Source: Alphaproteobacteria bacterium (lineage in GTDB: Bacteria; Pseudomonadota; Alphaproteobacteria; GCA-016699305). From it: a stretch of DNA of 64,000 nucleotides. Of the stretch, positions 24,762 through 33,052 are shown one piece after another. The notes beneath the pieces are model-generated. The model was not told the origin of the DNA. It ran no database searches and was given only the letters and a program-made list of their open reading frames with translations. Position numbers and translations under genes: made by a program. The stretch covers positions 1-64,000 of the forward strand of contig CP064970.1 in NCBI GenBank assembly GCA_016699305.1. Reading direction: 5' to 3'. Every line of letters begins with the position of its first letter. The first letter of the stretch is position 1.

Positions 24762-25388
24762 ATGCCGCTGCGGCGGTCTAGGCCATGGGGGATAATTGCA
24801 GGGACGTGGCTGCTGGCCATGTTCGCGCTGCCTTTGTGCGCCTTGGCCGCCGAGCATGCCGAGGAAGCCGCCGCCCCCAAGGGCCTGCCGCAATTCGATC
24901 CCAGCTGGTACCCTTCCCAGGTCTTCTGGCTGCTGGCGATTTTCGCGGTGTTCTATATCGCCATGGCCTTCATGGCGGCCCCGGCCTTCCAATCGCTGTC
25001 GCGTCAACGGCAAGAGGAAATTGACCGCGAAAGCCACCAGACGCAAGATTTGCGCGATCAGGCCGAGGCTCTGATGAATGAGTATGAGGCCGACATGGCG
25101 CAATCGCGTCAGCAGGCCCAGGGCCTCATTGCTCAGACGGTTGATGACGTCCTACGCCACGAGAACGTGGCGATGATGGAGATGGCCAGCAACATCACGA
25201 AGCGGTTGGACGATTCTCATCAACAAATCGAACAGGCCCATGCCAAGGCCGTCACCTCGGTCGAGGGGGCCTGTGTCGATCTTACGATCCAGATGATCGA
25301 GAGAATGACGGGCGCGCGCCTGACTCCCGATCATGTGCGCCCGAGCGTGGCGGCGGTTTTGGCGCGCCGCTTTGCCACAACGTCATAG
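24762..25388 (+). CDS. atpF2: F-type ATP synthase subunit b'
   Basis: This protein of 208 residues has an N-terminal signal-like extension (WLLAMFALPLCALAAEH), common in b' of Alphaproteobacteria. The membrane helix is QVFWLLAIFAVFYIAMAF (about residues 53-70), and a long coiled-coil stalk follows. The start at 24762 follows GGAAGGGG; an in-frame ATG at 24744 overlapping the atpE stop is possible. With subunit b it forms the peripheral stalk that holds F1 to subunit a. The C-terminal region binds delta. Confidence 0.88.
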   Translation: MPLRRSRPWGIIAGTWLLAMFALPLCALAAEHAEEAAAPKGLPQFDPSWYPSQVFWLLAIFAVFYIAMAFMAAPAFQSLSRQRQEEIDRESHQTQDLRDQAEALMNEYEADMAQSRQQAQGLIAQTVDDVLRHENVAMMEMASNITKRLDDSHQQIEQAHAKAVTSVEGACVDLTIQMIERMTGARLTPDHVRPSVAAVLARRFATTS

Positions 25389-25398
25389 GGGCCGGGCG

Positions 25399-25914
25399 AT
25401 GGATTTTCTTCATGCCTATCTTCAGTCTCCCGTTTTCTGGTTATGGGTGGGCTTGGCCATTCTGGTCTTCGCTGCGGCCCGTCCCGTGGCTAAAATTGTC
25501 GCTACGGGGCTTGACGGCTATGCCCACAAGGTGACGCATGAGATCGAGCAAGCCCAGCGTTTGCGGGAAGAGGCTCAGACCTTGCTAGAAGAAGCCAAGC
25601 ATAAGCACATTGAAACCGTAGATGAAGCCAAAGCGATTTTGGAGGCCGCCCGGGTTCAGGCCGAACGTCTGCGTATCCAGGCCCAGCAGCGCTTGGAGCG
25701 TGAGATTGCCCAGCATGAGGATTACGCCTTACGCCGCATCCGTCAGATGGAGTCCTCGGTGGTCGAGGATCTGCGCCATGGGCTGGCCGATGCCGCCGTG
25801 GAGGCGGCCGAAGAAACCCTGCGCGGCCATCTGGATGCCGCCCAGCAGGACGATCTGGTCGAACATGCGCTGAAAGCGTTGCCAGCAAAGCTGGCGCGGC
25901 GCACTCTGCCGTAA
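25399..25914 (+). CDS. atpF: F-type ATP synthase subunit b
   Basis: This protein of 171 residues has the membrane helix at about 12-28 (VFWLWVGLAILVFAAAR) followed by charged helices rich in Glu, Gln, Ala and Arg (HEIEQAQRLREEAQTLLEEA, DEAKAILEAARVQAERL). This is a typical stalk coiled coil. It starts 10 bases after b'. Together with b' it forms the heterodimeric stalk used by photosynthetic and many other Alphaproteobacteria. Nothing is odd about the protein itself. Confidence 0.92.
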   Translation: MDFLHAYLQSPVFWLWVGLAILVFAAARPVAKIVATGLDGYAHKVTHEIEQAQRLREEAQTLLEEAKHKHIETVDEAKAILEAARVQAERLRIQAQQRLEREIAQHEDYALRRIRQMESSVVEDLRHGLADAAVEAAEETLRGHLDAAQQDDLVEHALKALPAKLARRTLP

Positions 25915-25947
25915 CGACCTCAATTCGATCATAAGGAGTATTTGTCC

Positions 25948-26337
25948 GTGGCCAGCCAAAGGCAATTGCGCGTGGGCGAGATGGTGCGCCATTCCTTGTC
26001 CCGCATGCTGCAGCAGGGCGATGTGTCCTGGCCTGAGGGCGTCAGCGAAACTCCCGTGACCATTAGCGAGGTGCGCATCAGCCCTGATTTGCGAGCTGCC
26101 CTAGTCTTTGTGATGCCTCTGGGCGGCGAGAAAGTGAAAGAGACGGTGCGCGCCTTGAACGACATGGCCCCCGCCTGCCGCCATATTTTGGCCAGTGAGA
26201 TCGAATTGCGTTATGTGCCAACTCTCAAATTCAAGGCGGACGACAGTTACGGCCAGGCCGATGTGGTCGAACGCCTATTGCGTGATCCCCATGTGGCACG
26301 CGATCTGGAGCCTTCCGCCGACCCCGATAAGGAATAA
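25948..26337 (+). CDS. rbfA: Ribosome-binding factor A
   Basis: This protein of 129 residues has the KH-like fold of RbfA: QLRVGEMVRHSLSRML at the start, VTISEVRISPDLRAALVFVMP in the middle, and LASEIELRYVPTLKF later. It assists 30S maturation by acting on the 16S 5' helix. The GTG at 25948 is preferred because AAGGAG lies 9 bases before it; a TTG at 25942 is too close. Classically infB-rbfA-truB-rpsO-pnp; here a DHH-family gene separates it from truB, and infB is absent upstream. Confidence 0.92.
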   Translation: MASQRQLRVGEMVRHSLSRMLQQGDVSWPEGVSETPVTISEVRISPDLRAALVFVMPLGGEKVKETVRALNDMAPACRHILASEIELRYVPTLKFKADDSYGQADVVERLLRDPHVARDLEPSADPDKE

Positions 26338-26381
26338 GCGCTGTCCGTGCTTCACGGCTGGTTCAGGATCGAAAGTATAGA

Positions 26382-27350
26382 ATGATGACCTATGTCGTAA
26401 CTAGTGGCAGCGGACATATTGATATTGACGCATTGGCCTGTGCCGAGGCGTATAACGAATTCTTGCTGGGAAGCGGACAGCGTTCGCAGGTGGTGTTCAC
26501 TCCACAGGTGAACGCTACGGTGCCGCCGATGATTAGACAGCTACAAGGTGCAAGGATTCGGGGCAGCGATTGGGTTCCCACAGAAGCGCATTTGAAATTT
26601 GTCGTTATGGATGTGTCCAATCCGGATTATTTTGATCCGATTGTCAAAGCCAGTGGCATTGCAGAGATATTCGATCATCATTACGGCCACGAAGAATATT
26701 GGCTGGCAGAAAAAAGCGTGAAGGCCACGATTGAACCCATCGGGGCATGCGCGACTCTGGTTTGGGAACGGATTAGAGAGCAAAACGGCGAGAGTCATTT
26801 ATCCGAGGCCGCCATTCAAATGCTGATGGCGGCGATCTTATCGAATTCCCTGAATTTCAAGAGTCAGGGCTCAACGATCAGAGACGAACAAGCCTATGCG
26901 GCACTCGCCGCGCGAATAGGCGCTGGCCATGAATGGAAAGAGCGGTTTTTTACAGAGGTTGGGCAGCATATTGCCGCCGATCCCGTCAAGGCTCTTTTGC
27001 AAGACCAAAAGATCGTGAAGCTGGGAAGCTCCGATTTCTGGATGGGCCAAATTGAGCTGTGGGACGCCCAAGCATTAACATCGCCGGAATTTGGTCAGAT
27101 GATCATGCATATGTTAAGCAATGTCGGTCCAGGACTGGCGAATATTGTCAGTATTGAGAAAGGTGTAAATTATATTTATGCTGACTCCGTCCAAACAATG
27201 GCGTTTATTCGTGACCTCCTTCCCGGAAAGCAATTGGGGGCATGTCTATACCAGACATCGCGTCTCTGGTTGCGCAAAGAGATTATCAAGGAAGCCGCGC
27301 AGAGGTTGGATAAACACGATGCCGACCATCACAGCGCACGCGCATCTTAA
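26382..27350 (+). CDS. DHH-family phosphoesterase (pyrophosphatase/exopolyphosphatase-like)
   Basis: This protein of 322 residues has the family motifs in order: GHIDIDALACAEAY (motif I), VVMDVSNPDYFD (motif II Asp), IFDHHYGHEE (DHH box) and AAILSNSLNFKS (motif IV). This set is seen in Mn-dependent inorganic pyrophosphatases and Ppx1-like exopolyphosphatases. It inserts between rbfA and truB, which normally abut. Local base composition is lower in GC than the neighbours, which hints at later insertion. No strong ribosome-binding site precedes the ATG pair at 26382/26385. The substrate is unknown. Confidence 0.8.
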   Translation: MMTYVVTSGSGHIDIDALACAEAYNEFLLGSGQRSQVVFTPQVNATVPPMIRQLQGARIRGSDWVPTEAHLKFVVMDVSNPDYFDPIVKASGIAEIFDHHYGHEEYWLAEKSVKATIEPIGACATLVWERIREQNGESHLSEAAIQMLMAAILSNSLNFKSQGSTIRDEQAYAALAARIGAGHEWKERFFTEVGQHIAADPVKALLQDQKIVKLGSSDFWMGQIELWDAQALTSPEFGQMIMHMLSNVGPGLANIVSIEKGVNYIYADSVQTMAFIRDLLPGKQLGACLYQTSRLWLRKEIIKEAAQRLDKHDADHHSARAS

Positions 27351-27374
27351 ACTCTGTGCATGGGGTTAGAATTT

Positions 27375-28280
27375 ATGCCTAACGGCTGGCTCATTCTCGA
27401 TAAACCCTTGGGCCTTAGCTCGACACAGGCCATGGGGCGGGTAAAGCGTTTGTTGGGACAGCGTAAGGCCGGCTATGCCGGGACGTTAGATCCCCTGGCC
27501 AGCGGCGTTTTGCCCATTGCCCTGGGGCAGGCCACGCGCACCATTCCCTTTACCGAATCCTATGACAAGACCTATGCCTTCACCATCCGTTGGGGCGAGG
27601 CGCGCAGCACGGATGATGCCGAAGGGGAGGTTATCGCCCGCAGCGATATGCGTCCTTCGCCCGAACAAATCCATGCGGCTATGGTACAATTTATTGGCGA
27701 TATTCAACAGGTTCCGCCCATTTATTCAGCTATTAAGCAAGGTGGCCGTCCGGCCTATGCCAGGGCGCGGGCAGGTGAAGACGTGCAGATGGTTCCCAGG
27801 CAGGTGGTTATTCGTCGGTTTGAGGTCAAGGATATCCCCGATCCGGACACCGCCTGCTTCGAGGTGGATTGCAGCAAGGGCACCTATATTCGGTCTTTGG
27901 CGCGGGATTTGGCCATAGCGCTGGGCACTTGCGGCTATGTGGCGGCCTTGCGCCGTCTGCGCTGCGGCATTTTCGGCGTTGAAACTGCAATAGGGCTGGA
28001 AAGTTTGGCGGATTTGGTGCACAAAGAGCGCGCGTGTTCTGCTCTTTTGCCTTTGGATAGTGTGCTGGACGACATCCTGGCGCTATCCGTGACGGAGGAA
28101 CAGACTCAGTGCTTGCGGCACGGACAGCCCCTGATGGGCGTCCATGCTCAAGGGCTGCCCGTGGGCGACGAAGGTCAAAAGGCCTTGGCTCGCGGCGTCG
28201 CGGAAAGTCCCGTGGCCTTGCTGGAATACCGGCAAGGCGCGTGGTGGCCGGATCGCGTATTCACTCACACAGACGAATGA
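27375..28280 (+). CDS. truB: tRNA pseudouridine-55 synthase TruB
   Basis: This protein of 301 residues has the catalytic Asp in KAGYAGTLDPLASGVLP (Asp39). It continues with the RNA-binding text QVPPIYSAIKQGGRPAYA and CSKGTYIRSLARDLA. It makes pseudouridine 55 in the T-loop of elongator tRNAs. The start at 27375 (MPNGWLILDKPLG) matches the family; an in-frame ATG at 27360 is possible. A C-terminal PUA-like region is expected beyond residue 240. It is followed by rpsO 15 bases downstream. Confidence 0.94.
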   Translation: MPNGWLILDKPLGLSSTQAMGRVKRLLGQRKAGYAGTLDPLASGVLPIALGQATRTIPFTESYDKTYAFTIRWGEARSTDDAEGEVIARSDMRPSPEQIHAAMVQFIGDIQQVPPIYSAIKQGGRPAYARARAGEDVQMVPRQVVIRRFEVKDIPDPDTACFEVDCSKGTYIRSLARDLAIALGTCGYVAALRRLRCGIFGVETAIGLESLADLVHKERACSALLPLDSVLDDILALSVTEEQTQCLRHGQPLMGVHAQGLPVGDEGQKALARGVAESPVALLEYRQGAWWPDRVFTHTDE

Positions 28281-28295
28281 AAAGGAGACATCACG

Positions 28296-28565
28296 ATGTC
28301 GCTATCTGCCGAGCGCAAGCAAGAGCTGATTAAAGACAATGCCCGGGTCGCGGGCGATACCGGTTCGCCGGAGATTCAGGTGGCTTTGTTGACCGAGCGT
28401 ATCAACGGCCTGGACGAGCATTTCAAGACGCACCGCAAAGACCACCATTCGCGCCAAGGGCTGCTGAAGATGGTGGGCCATCGTCGCAGCCTTCTGGATT
28501 ACCTGAAGGGCGTGGATGCCGGGCGTTACGAGGCGTTGATCAAGAAATTGGGTATCCGCAAATAA
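28296..28565 (+). CDS. rpsO: 30S ribosomal protein S15
   Basis: This protein of 89 residues has all the S15 features: GDTGSPEIQVALLTERIN, LDEHFKTHRKDHHSRQGLLKMVGHRRSLLDYL, and the terminal IKKLGIRK. It binds the central domain of 16S rRNA. AAAAGGAGA precedes the start. In most bacteria pnp follows; here the stop overlaps a Nudix gene by one base instead. Confidence 0.98.
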   Translation: MSLSAERKQELIKDNARVAGDTGSPEIQVALLTERINGLDEHFKTHRKDHHSRQGLLKMVGHRRSLLDYLKGVDAGRYEALIKKLGIRK

Positions 28566-29143
28566 TGGCCAAGACGATCAAAGGCTGGTTGGATTTTTTG
28601 GAATCCTACCGGCCTTTTGACGAGTCTGAGGCTTTGAACTGTCGTCAGTTGGTGGATTTTCTGCGGTCGAGCGACAATCCGTTCGATCGCAGCAATCTGT
28701 TGGCGCATTGCGTGGCTGACGCCTTGATTGTCAATCCGGTGCGCAGCCATGCGTTGATGTTGGTGCATGGCGTTTCCGGGAATTGGATGTCTCCAGGCGG
28801 TCATGCCGATGGTGATGCCGATCTATGTGCCGGGGCCTTGCGCGAAGCCGAGGAAGAAACCGGCCTGAGTCAGGCTATTCTTATGCCTTTGCGTGGTGGG
28901 CGGCTTTGGGACGTCAATGTCGGCCTGGTGCCCGAACGCATATCGCGCTATGGGCGCGAGCCTTCACATCTGCATTTCGATATATGTTTCGCCTTTGAGG
29001 CGGAGGATTCATTCCCTTTGAAAATCAGCGATGAATCCGACGATTTGGCGTGGCTTCCCGTACAAGATGCCTGTGATAGGACCATACCACCCCATCGCCG
29101 ACGTTTTGCCAAGCTTCAGGCGGGTTGGGAAGACGTGGCGTGA
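28565..29143 (+). CDS. Nudix hydrolase
   Basis: This protein of 192 residues has a complete Nudix box at about residues 78-101: GGHADGD, then five residues, REAEEETGL. The Glu residues of REAEEE coordinate Mg2+. A preceding VHGVSGNWMSPGG strand fits the fold. The enzyme should hydrolyse a nucleoside diphosphate linked to X; the substrate is unknown. It is coupled to rpsO by a one-base overlap and followed by a strong terminator hairpin. Confidence 0.88.
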   Translation: MAKTIKGWLDFLESYRPFDESEALNCRQLVDFLRSSDNPFDRSNLLAHCVADALIVNPVRSHALMLVHGVSGNWMSPGGHADGDADLCAGALREAEEETGLSQAILMPLRGGRLWDVNVGLVPERISRYGREPSHLHFDICFAFEAEDSFPLKISDESDDLAWLPVQDACDRTIPPHRRRFAKLQAGWEDVA

Positions 29144-29147
29144 TCTT

Positions 29148-29188
29148 CTTCCCTTGCTCTCTGGTCGAGGACAAGAGAGCAAGGGAAG
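29148..29188 (+). terminator. Strong hairpin after the rpsO-Nudix operon
   Basis: A perfect 15-base stem (CTTCCCTTGCTCTCT, 29148-29162, with AGAGAGCAAGGGAAG, 29174-29188) has an 11-base loop. A TTTTT run lies 10 bases downstream (29199-29203). The T-run is farther away than ideal, but the stem is strong and it follows the Nudix stop by 5 bases. The next gene is on the opposite strand. Confidence 0.7.
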
Positions 29189-29302
29189 CGTGCCAGGACT
29201 TTTTAACGTCTGCGCTGTGTCAATGCTCCCGCGCCATGCACGAGATAGTGCCGTCGATCATAGTTAGGGGAGGCCGTGATCCAGAGTTAACTGCCTCAGT
29301 CT

Positions 29303-30490
29303 TTAAGCCGCGCTGACTCGCTTTGCGTCCAGTGCCGTCTTGTCCAGCTTGGTTTTGCCTTCTTCGTGCAGCTGGGTCAGGGTTTTTTGGACGTTCGAGT
29401 CGAAGACGTATTCCGCCGGGCGTTGGTGTTCCAACGAGATTTCCGGCGTCATCGGGCCGTCCACACGCGGGCCGCGCAGGGCGACCAGCAAAGTTTTGAT
29501 CGGGTGGCTGAAGGCATCGTCAGCGGCGGTCGGCTCATAGCCGCAATGCATCATGCAATTGGCGCATTTCTCGTAATTGCCGGTGCCGTATTTGTCCCAT
29601 TCGGTCGTTTCCATCAGCTCCTTAAAGCTCTTGGCAAAGCCTTCGCCCAGCAGATAGCAAGGACGCTGCCAGCCAAAGATGTTGCGTGTGGGATTGCCCC
29701 AAGGCGTGCAGTGGTACGACTGGTTCCCCGTCAGGAAATCCAGGAACAGGCTGCTTTGGCTGAATCCCCAACGCTTTTTGCCGGCTTTTTGTCTGTCCTG
29801 GCCCTTCTTAAAGATGGCGCGGAACAAGTCCTTGGTTGCTTGGCGGCTCAGGAAATGCTGTTGGCTGGGCGCGCGCTCATAGGCATAGCCGGGCGAGACG
29901 GTGATGGCGTCCACCTTCAGCTCGTCCATGGCCGTGTCAAAGAAAGCCGCCACGCGATCAGGATTCGCGTTGTTGAAAAGCGTGCAATTGACGTTGACGC
30001 GGAAACCCCGCGCCTTGGCTTCCTTGATCGCTACCACGGCGCGATCATAGACGCCGTCTTGGCAGACCGAGCGGTCATGCTCTTCCTTTAAGCCGTCCAG
30101 ATGGACGGAGAAGGTCAAATAGGGCGAGGGCTTGAATTCATTTAACTTCTTTTGCATCAACAGGGCGTTGGTGCACAGATAGACATATTTTTTACGCGCC
30201 ACGATCCCGGCCACGATCTCGGGCATTTCGTGATGCAGCAAAGGCTCGCCGCCGGGGATGGAGACCACGGGCGCGCCGCATTCGTCCACCGCGTCCAGAC
30301 ATTCTTGCACCGACAGACGCTGATTGAGGATGGCATCGGGATAGTCGATCTTGCCGCATCCTGAACAAGCCAAATTGCAACGGAACAGAGGCTCCAACAT
30401 CAGCACCAGCGGATAGCGCCGATTGCCTTTCAGTTTTTGGCCCATGATGTAAGAGCCGATATCCAGGCTTTGGCGCAACGGTACGGACAT
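29303..30490 (-). CDS. hpnH: Hopanoid biosynthesis radical-SAM protein HpnH
   Basis: This protein of 395 residues has the radical-SAM cluster motif CNLACSGC (C38, C42, C45) and the SAM loop IPGGEPLLH. It couples adenosine to diploptene to make adenosylhopane, the first committed step of extended hopanoids. The C-terminal region has further cysteines (YHCTPWG, RPCYLLGEG, KCANCMMHCGYEP), consistent with the family. It lies beside ispH on the same strand, 38 bases apart, so isoprenoid and hopanoid synthesis are linked here. Confidence 0.93.
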   Translation of the reverse strand: MSVPLRQSLDIGSYIMGQKLKGNRRYPLVLMLEPLFRCNLACSGCGKIDYPDAILNQRLSVQECLDAVDECGAPVVSIPGGEPLLHHEMPEIVAGIVARKKYVYLCTNALLMQKKLNEFKPSPYLTFSVHLDGLKEEHDRSVCQDGVYDRAVVAIKEAKARGFRVNVNCTLFNNANPDRVAAFFDTAMDELKVDAITVSPGYAYERAPSQQHFLSRQATKDLFRAIFKKGQDRQKAGKKRWGFSQSSLFLDFLTGNQSYHCTPWGNPTRNIFGWQRPCYLLGEGFAKSFKELMETTEWDKYGTGNYEKCANCMMHCGYEPTAADDAFSHPIKTLLVALRGPRVDGPMTPEISLEHQRPAEYVFDSNVQKTLTQLHEEGKTKLDKTALDAKRVSAA

Positions 30491-30528
30491 AGGAGATTCC
30501 TTTTTTACGGTCGTTATCGGACAGGTGC

Positions 30529-31491
30529 TTAGGCGGCGCGTCGGTGTTCGGCCTTGGTCAACGCGGTGGGTAGATTGAAGTGAACATTCTCCTCAATTCC
30601 ATCCAACACCGAGACTTCAAAGCTTTCGCCCCAAGATTCGGCCAGGCGACGCAGCTCATCCACCACGCCTTGCACCAAGTCTTCGGGAGCCGAAGCGCCT
30701 GCGGTGACTCCTACCTTCTGATGGCCCTTGATCCATTCTGGCTTCAACTGGTTCTTGTCCTCGACAAGATATGAGGGGATGCCATGCGCTTCCGCCGCCA
30801 ATTCACGCAGGCGGTTCGAATTGGAACTGTTGGGCGCGCCGACCACCAGCATCACATTCACCTGCTCGCCCATGGCGCGAACGGCATTTTGCCGGTTTTG
30901 CGTGGCGTAACATATGTCTTTCGTGGCGGGGCCTACGATATGGGGAAAACGCTGGAACAGGGCCTCCACCACGGCGCGGGTATCATCCATGCTCAATGTC
31001 GTTTGGGTGACATAGGCCAAATTCTCGGGATCGCTGACTTCCAGATTCTGGATGTCCTGAACCGTCGAAACCAAATGCACCTTGCCGTGAATGCGGCCCA
31101 GCGTGCCTTCGACCTCGGGGTGGCCTTCATGGCCGATCAGGATGACTTCGCGTCCTTGCTTGACCCATAACTGACCCTCGCGGTGGACCTTTTGCACCAA
31201 GGGGCAGGTGGCGTCATAGACTTCCAGGCCACGTTGATCCGCCTCTCCCACCACGGCATCCGAGACGCCATGGGCGCTAAAGATCGTGACGCTACCAGCG
31301 GGAATCTCATCGCATTGATCGACAAAGATCGCGCCTTTGGCGCGTAGCCGATCGACCACATGGCGGTTATGAACAATCTCGTGCCGTACATAGACGGGCG
31401 GGCCAAATTTGTCCAAGGCCATTTCGACAATGGCGATGGCGCGCTCCACACCGGCGCAGAACCCACGGGGCTGAGCAAGGATGACGTGCAT
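30529..31491 (-). CDS. ispH: 4-hydroxy-3-methylbut-2-enyl diphosphate reductase
   Basis: This protein of 320 residues has the three conserved Cys that hold the iron-sulfur cluster: PRGFCAGVERAI, YDATCPLVQKVH and KDICYATQNRQ. It makes IPP and DMAPP in the MEP pathway. The start at 31491 gives MHVILAQPRGFCAG, the family N-terminus; upstream frame (to 31563) is not needed. It stands upstream of hpnH, so its product feeds the hopanoid pathway. Confidence 0.95.
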   Translation of the reverse strand: MHVILAQPRGFCAGVERAIAIVEMALDKFGPPVYVRHEIVHNRHVVDRLRAKGAIFVDQCDEIPAGSVTIFSAHGVSDAVVGEADQRGLEVYDATCPLVQKVHREGQLWVKQGREVILIGHEGHPEVEGTLGRIHGKVHLVSTVQDIQNLEVSDPENLAYVTQTTLSMDDTRAVVEALFQRFPHIVGPATKDICYATQNRQNAVRAMGEQVNVMLVVGAPNSSNSNRLRELAAEAHGIPSYLVEDKNQLKPEWIKGHQKVGVTAGASAPEDLVQGVVDELRRLAESWGESFEVSVLDGIEENVHFNLPTALTKAEHRRAA

Positions 31492-31640
31492 GTTCGAGTT
31501 TCTCGTCTCAGGGATACGAATAGGAAGAGGGACAGAATAGACGTTAACTGCCCCAAATGCCAAGTCATTTCTTGCTAAACCGTAATATATCGGCAGAGAA
31601 AGGCTATGCTATTGAGGCATCAAGCGTTTAGACTGCTGGC

Positions 31641-33050
31641 ATGACGTCTCGATTGGAAGATAGCTGGGCGGAAGTGCAGCAAGGCTGGATTAGTTTGCTG
31701 CGCCGTCTGAAGCATTTAACCCCGCGCGGCCTGTTTGGTCGCGTCCTCTTGATCGTGATACTGCCCGTGGTGTTGGCGCAGGGCGTGGCGACCTATACTT
31801 TCTTCAGTGGGCATTGGGAAACCGTGACGCGCCGCTTGGCTTCGGCCATTGCGGGCGATTCCTGGATGATCGTGCAGGGCGTCGAGCGGGAGCGGGGCGA
31901 TCCTCTAAGGGTTTCCGCCTTCTTGGAAGAGTCCTATCACGGCACCGAGATACGCGCCGAGTTGCGGCCAGAAGGCGCGATGGACCCGGCCCCCAATCTG
32001 ACGCCTTCTCTGACGCGCCGTCTGATGGCCCAGGCCATGCGGCGGAAATTGGAAGAGCGGGATTTTTGGGTGGATTCGCAGTCCGATCCCGAACTGCTGC
32101 GCATGCAGGTCGCGCTGCGCGGCGGTGGGGCGTTGATGATGTCCTTGCCGCTTAAACGCTTGGTAACGCCCAGTAGCAACGCTTTTATCTTATGGATGCT
32201 GGGAAGCTCGTTGGGACTTTGTGCGATTGCCGTTCTTATGATGCGAAATCAGATCCGGCCTATTCATCGCCTGGCCGAAGTCGTGGAGCAATTCGGCAAG
32301 GGCAGGGACGTCCCCGGCTATCGTCCAGAGGGCGCATTAGAGGTGCGTCGCGCCGCCGTGGCATTCTTGCTGATGCGCGACAGGTTGCGCCGTCAGATGG
32401 CCCAGCGCACGGCGTTTCTGGCGGGGGTGTCGCATGATTTGCGTACCCCTTTGACCCGGATGCGGCTGCAATTGGCGCTATTGCCTGACAGCCAGGAAAT
32501 TCAAGACATGGTGCGCGACATTGGCGAGATGGAGGCGATGGTCGAAGGATATCTGGCCTTCGCCCGCGATGAAGAGGACGAGCCGCGCGTTTATATCGAT
32601 CTTGCGGAGCTATTGGCTGATCTGATCGAACAAGAAAACCGCACAGGCGGCGACGTGGCGTGGAGCCAGGGCGCACCGGCGGAGCCGTTCGGTTTGACGG
32701 CCCCGCCGCGCGCGCTGCGTCGGTGCCTGGGCAATCTGCTGGGGAACGCGGTGCGCTATGGGGGGCGTGTGCGTGTGGGGATGCAACGTCTGAACCAGAC
32801 GGCGGGCGATACGTTGGAAGTGATGATCGATGATGACGGCCCCGGCATTCCTGCTGAGAAGCGCGAGGATGTGTTTCGGCCCTTCGTGCGTCTTGATCCG
32901 GCCCGACATGGCGGCGGTAACGGCAATGGAAATGGCATTGGTCTGGGCTTGACCGTCGCGCGCGATATCGCGCGGCGTCATGGGGGCGAAGTGACCTTGG
33001 GTGAGAGCCCCATGGGCGGACTGCGCGCCACGCTTCGCTTGCCGGTCTAA
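31641..33050 (+). CDS. EnvZ-type sensor histidine kinase (no partner seen)
   Basis: This protein of 469 residues has two membrane helices (about 31-56 and 180-201), a HAMP segment after the second (RNQIRPIHRLAEVVEQFG), and the phosphoacceptor H265 in AGVSHDLRTPLTR. The N box LGNLLGNAVRYGG, G1 DDDGPGIP and G2 GIGLGLTVARDIARRHGG follow. A Gly/Asn run (GGGNGNGNGIGLG) lies near the ATP lid. The periplasmic region is about 125 residues. EnvZ-like kinases respond to envelope or osmotic signals. No response regulator is beside it, so its partner is elsewhere. It is followed by the nucleotidyltransferase after 2 bases. Confidence 0.88.
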   Translation: MTSRLEDSWAEVQQGWISLLRRLKHLTPRGLFGRVLLIVILPVVLAQGVATYTFFSGHWETVTRRLASAIAGDSWMIVQGVERERGDPLRVSAFLEESYHGTEIRAELRPEGAMDPAPNLTPSLTRRLMAQAMRRKLEERDFWVDSQSDPELLRMQVALRGGGALMMSLPLKRLVTPSSNAFILWMLGSSLGLCAIAVLMMRNQIRPIHRLAEVVEQFGKGRDVPGYRPEGALEVRRAAVAFLLMRDRLRRQMAQRTAFLAGVSHDLRTPLTRMRLQLALLPDSQEIQDMVRDIGEMEAMVEGYLAFARDEEDEPRVYIDLAELLADLIEQENRTGGDVAWSQGAPAEPFGLTAPPRALRRCLGNLLGNAVRYGGRVRVGMQRLNQTAGDTLEVMIDDDGPGIPAEKREDVFRPFVRLDPARHGGGNGNGNGIGLGLTVARDIARRHGGEVTLGESPMGGLRATLRLPV

Positions 33051-33052
33051 TC

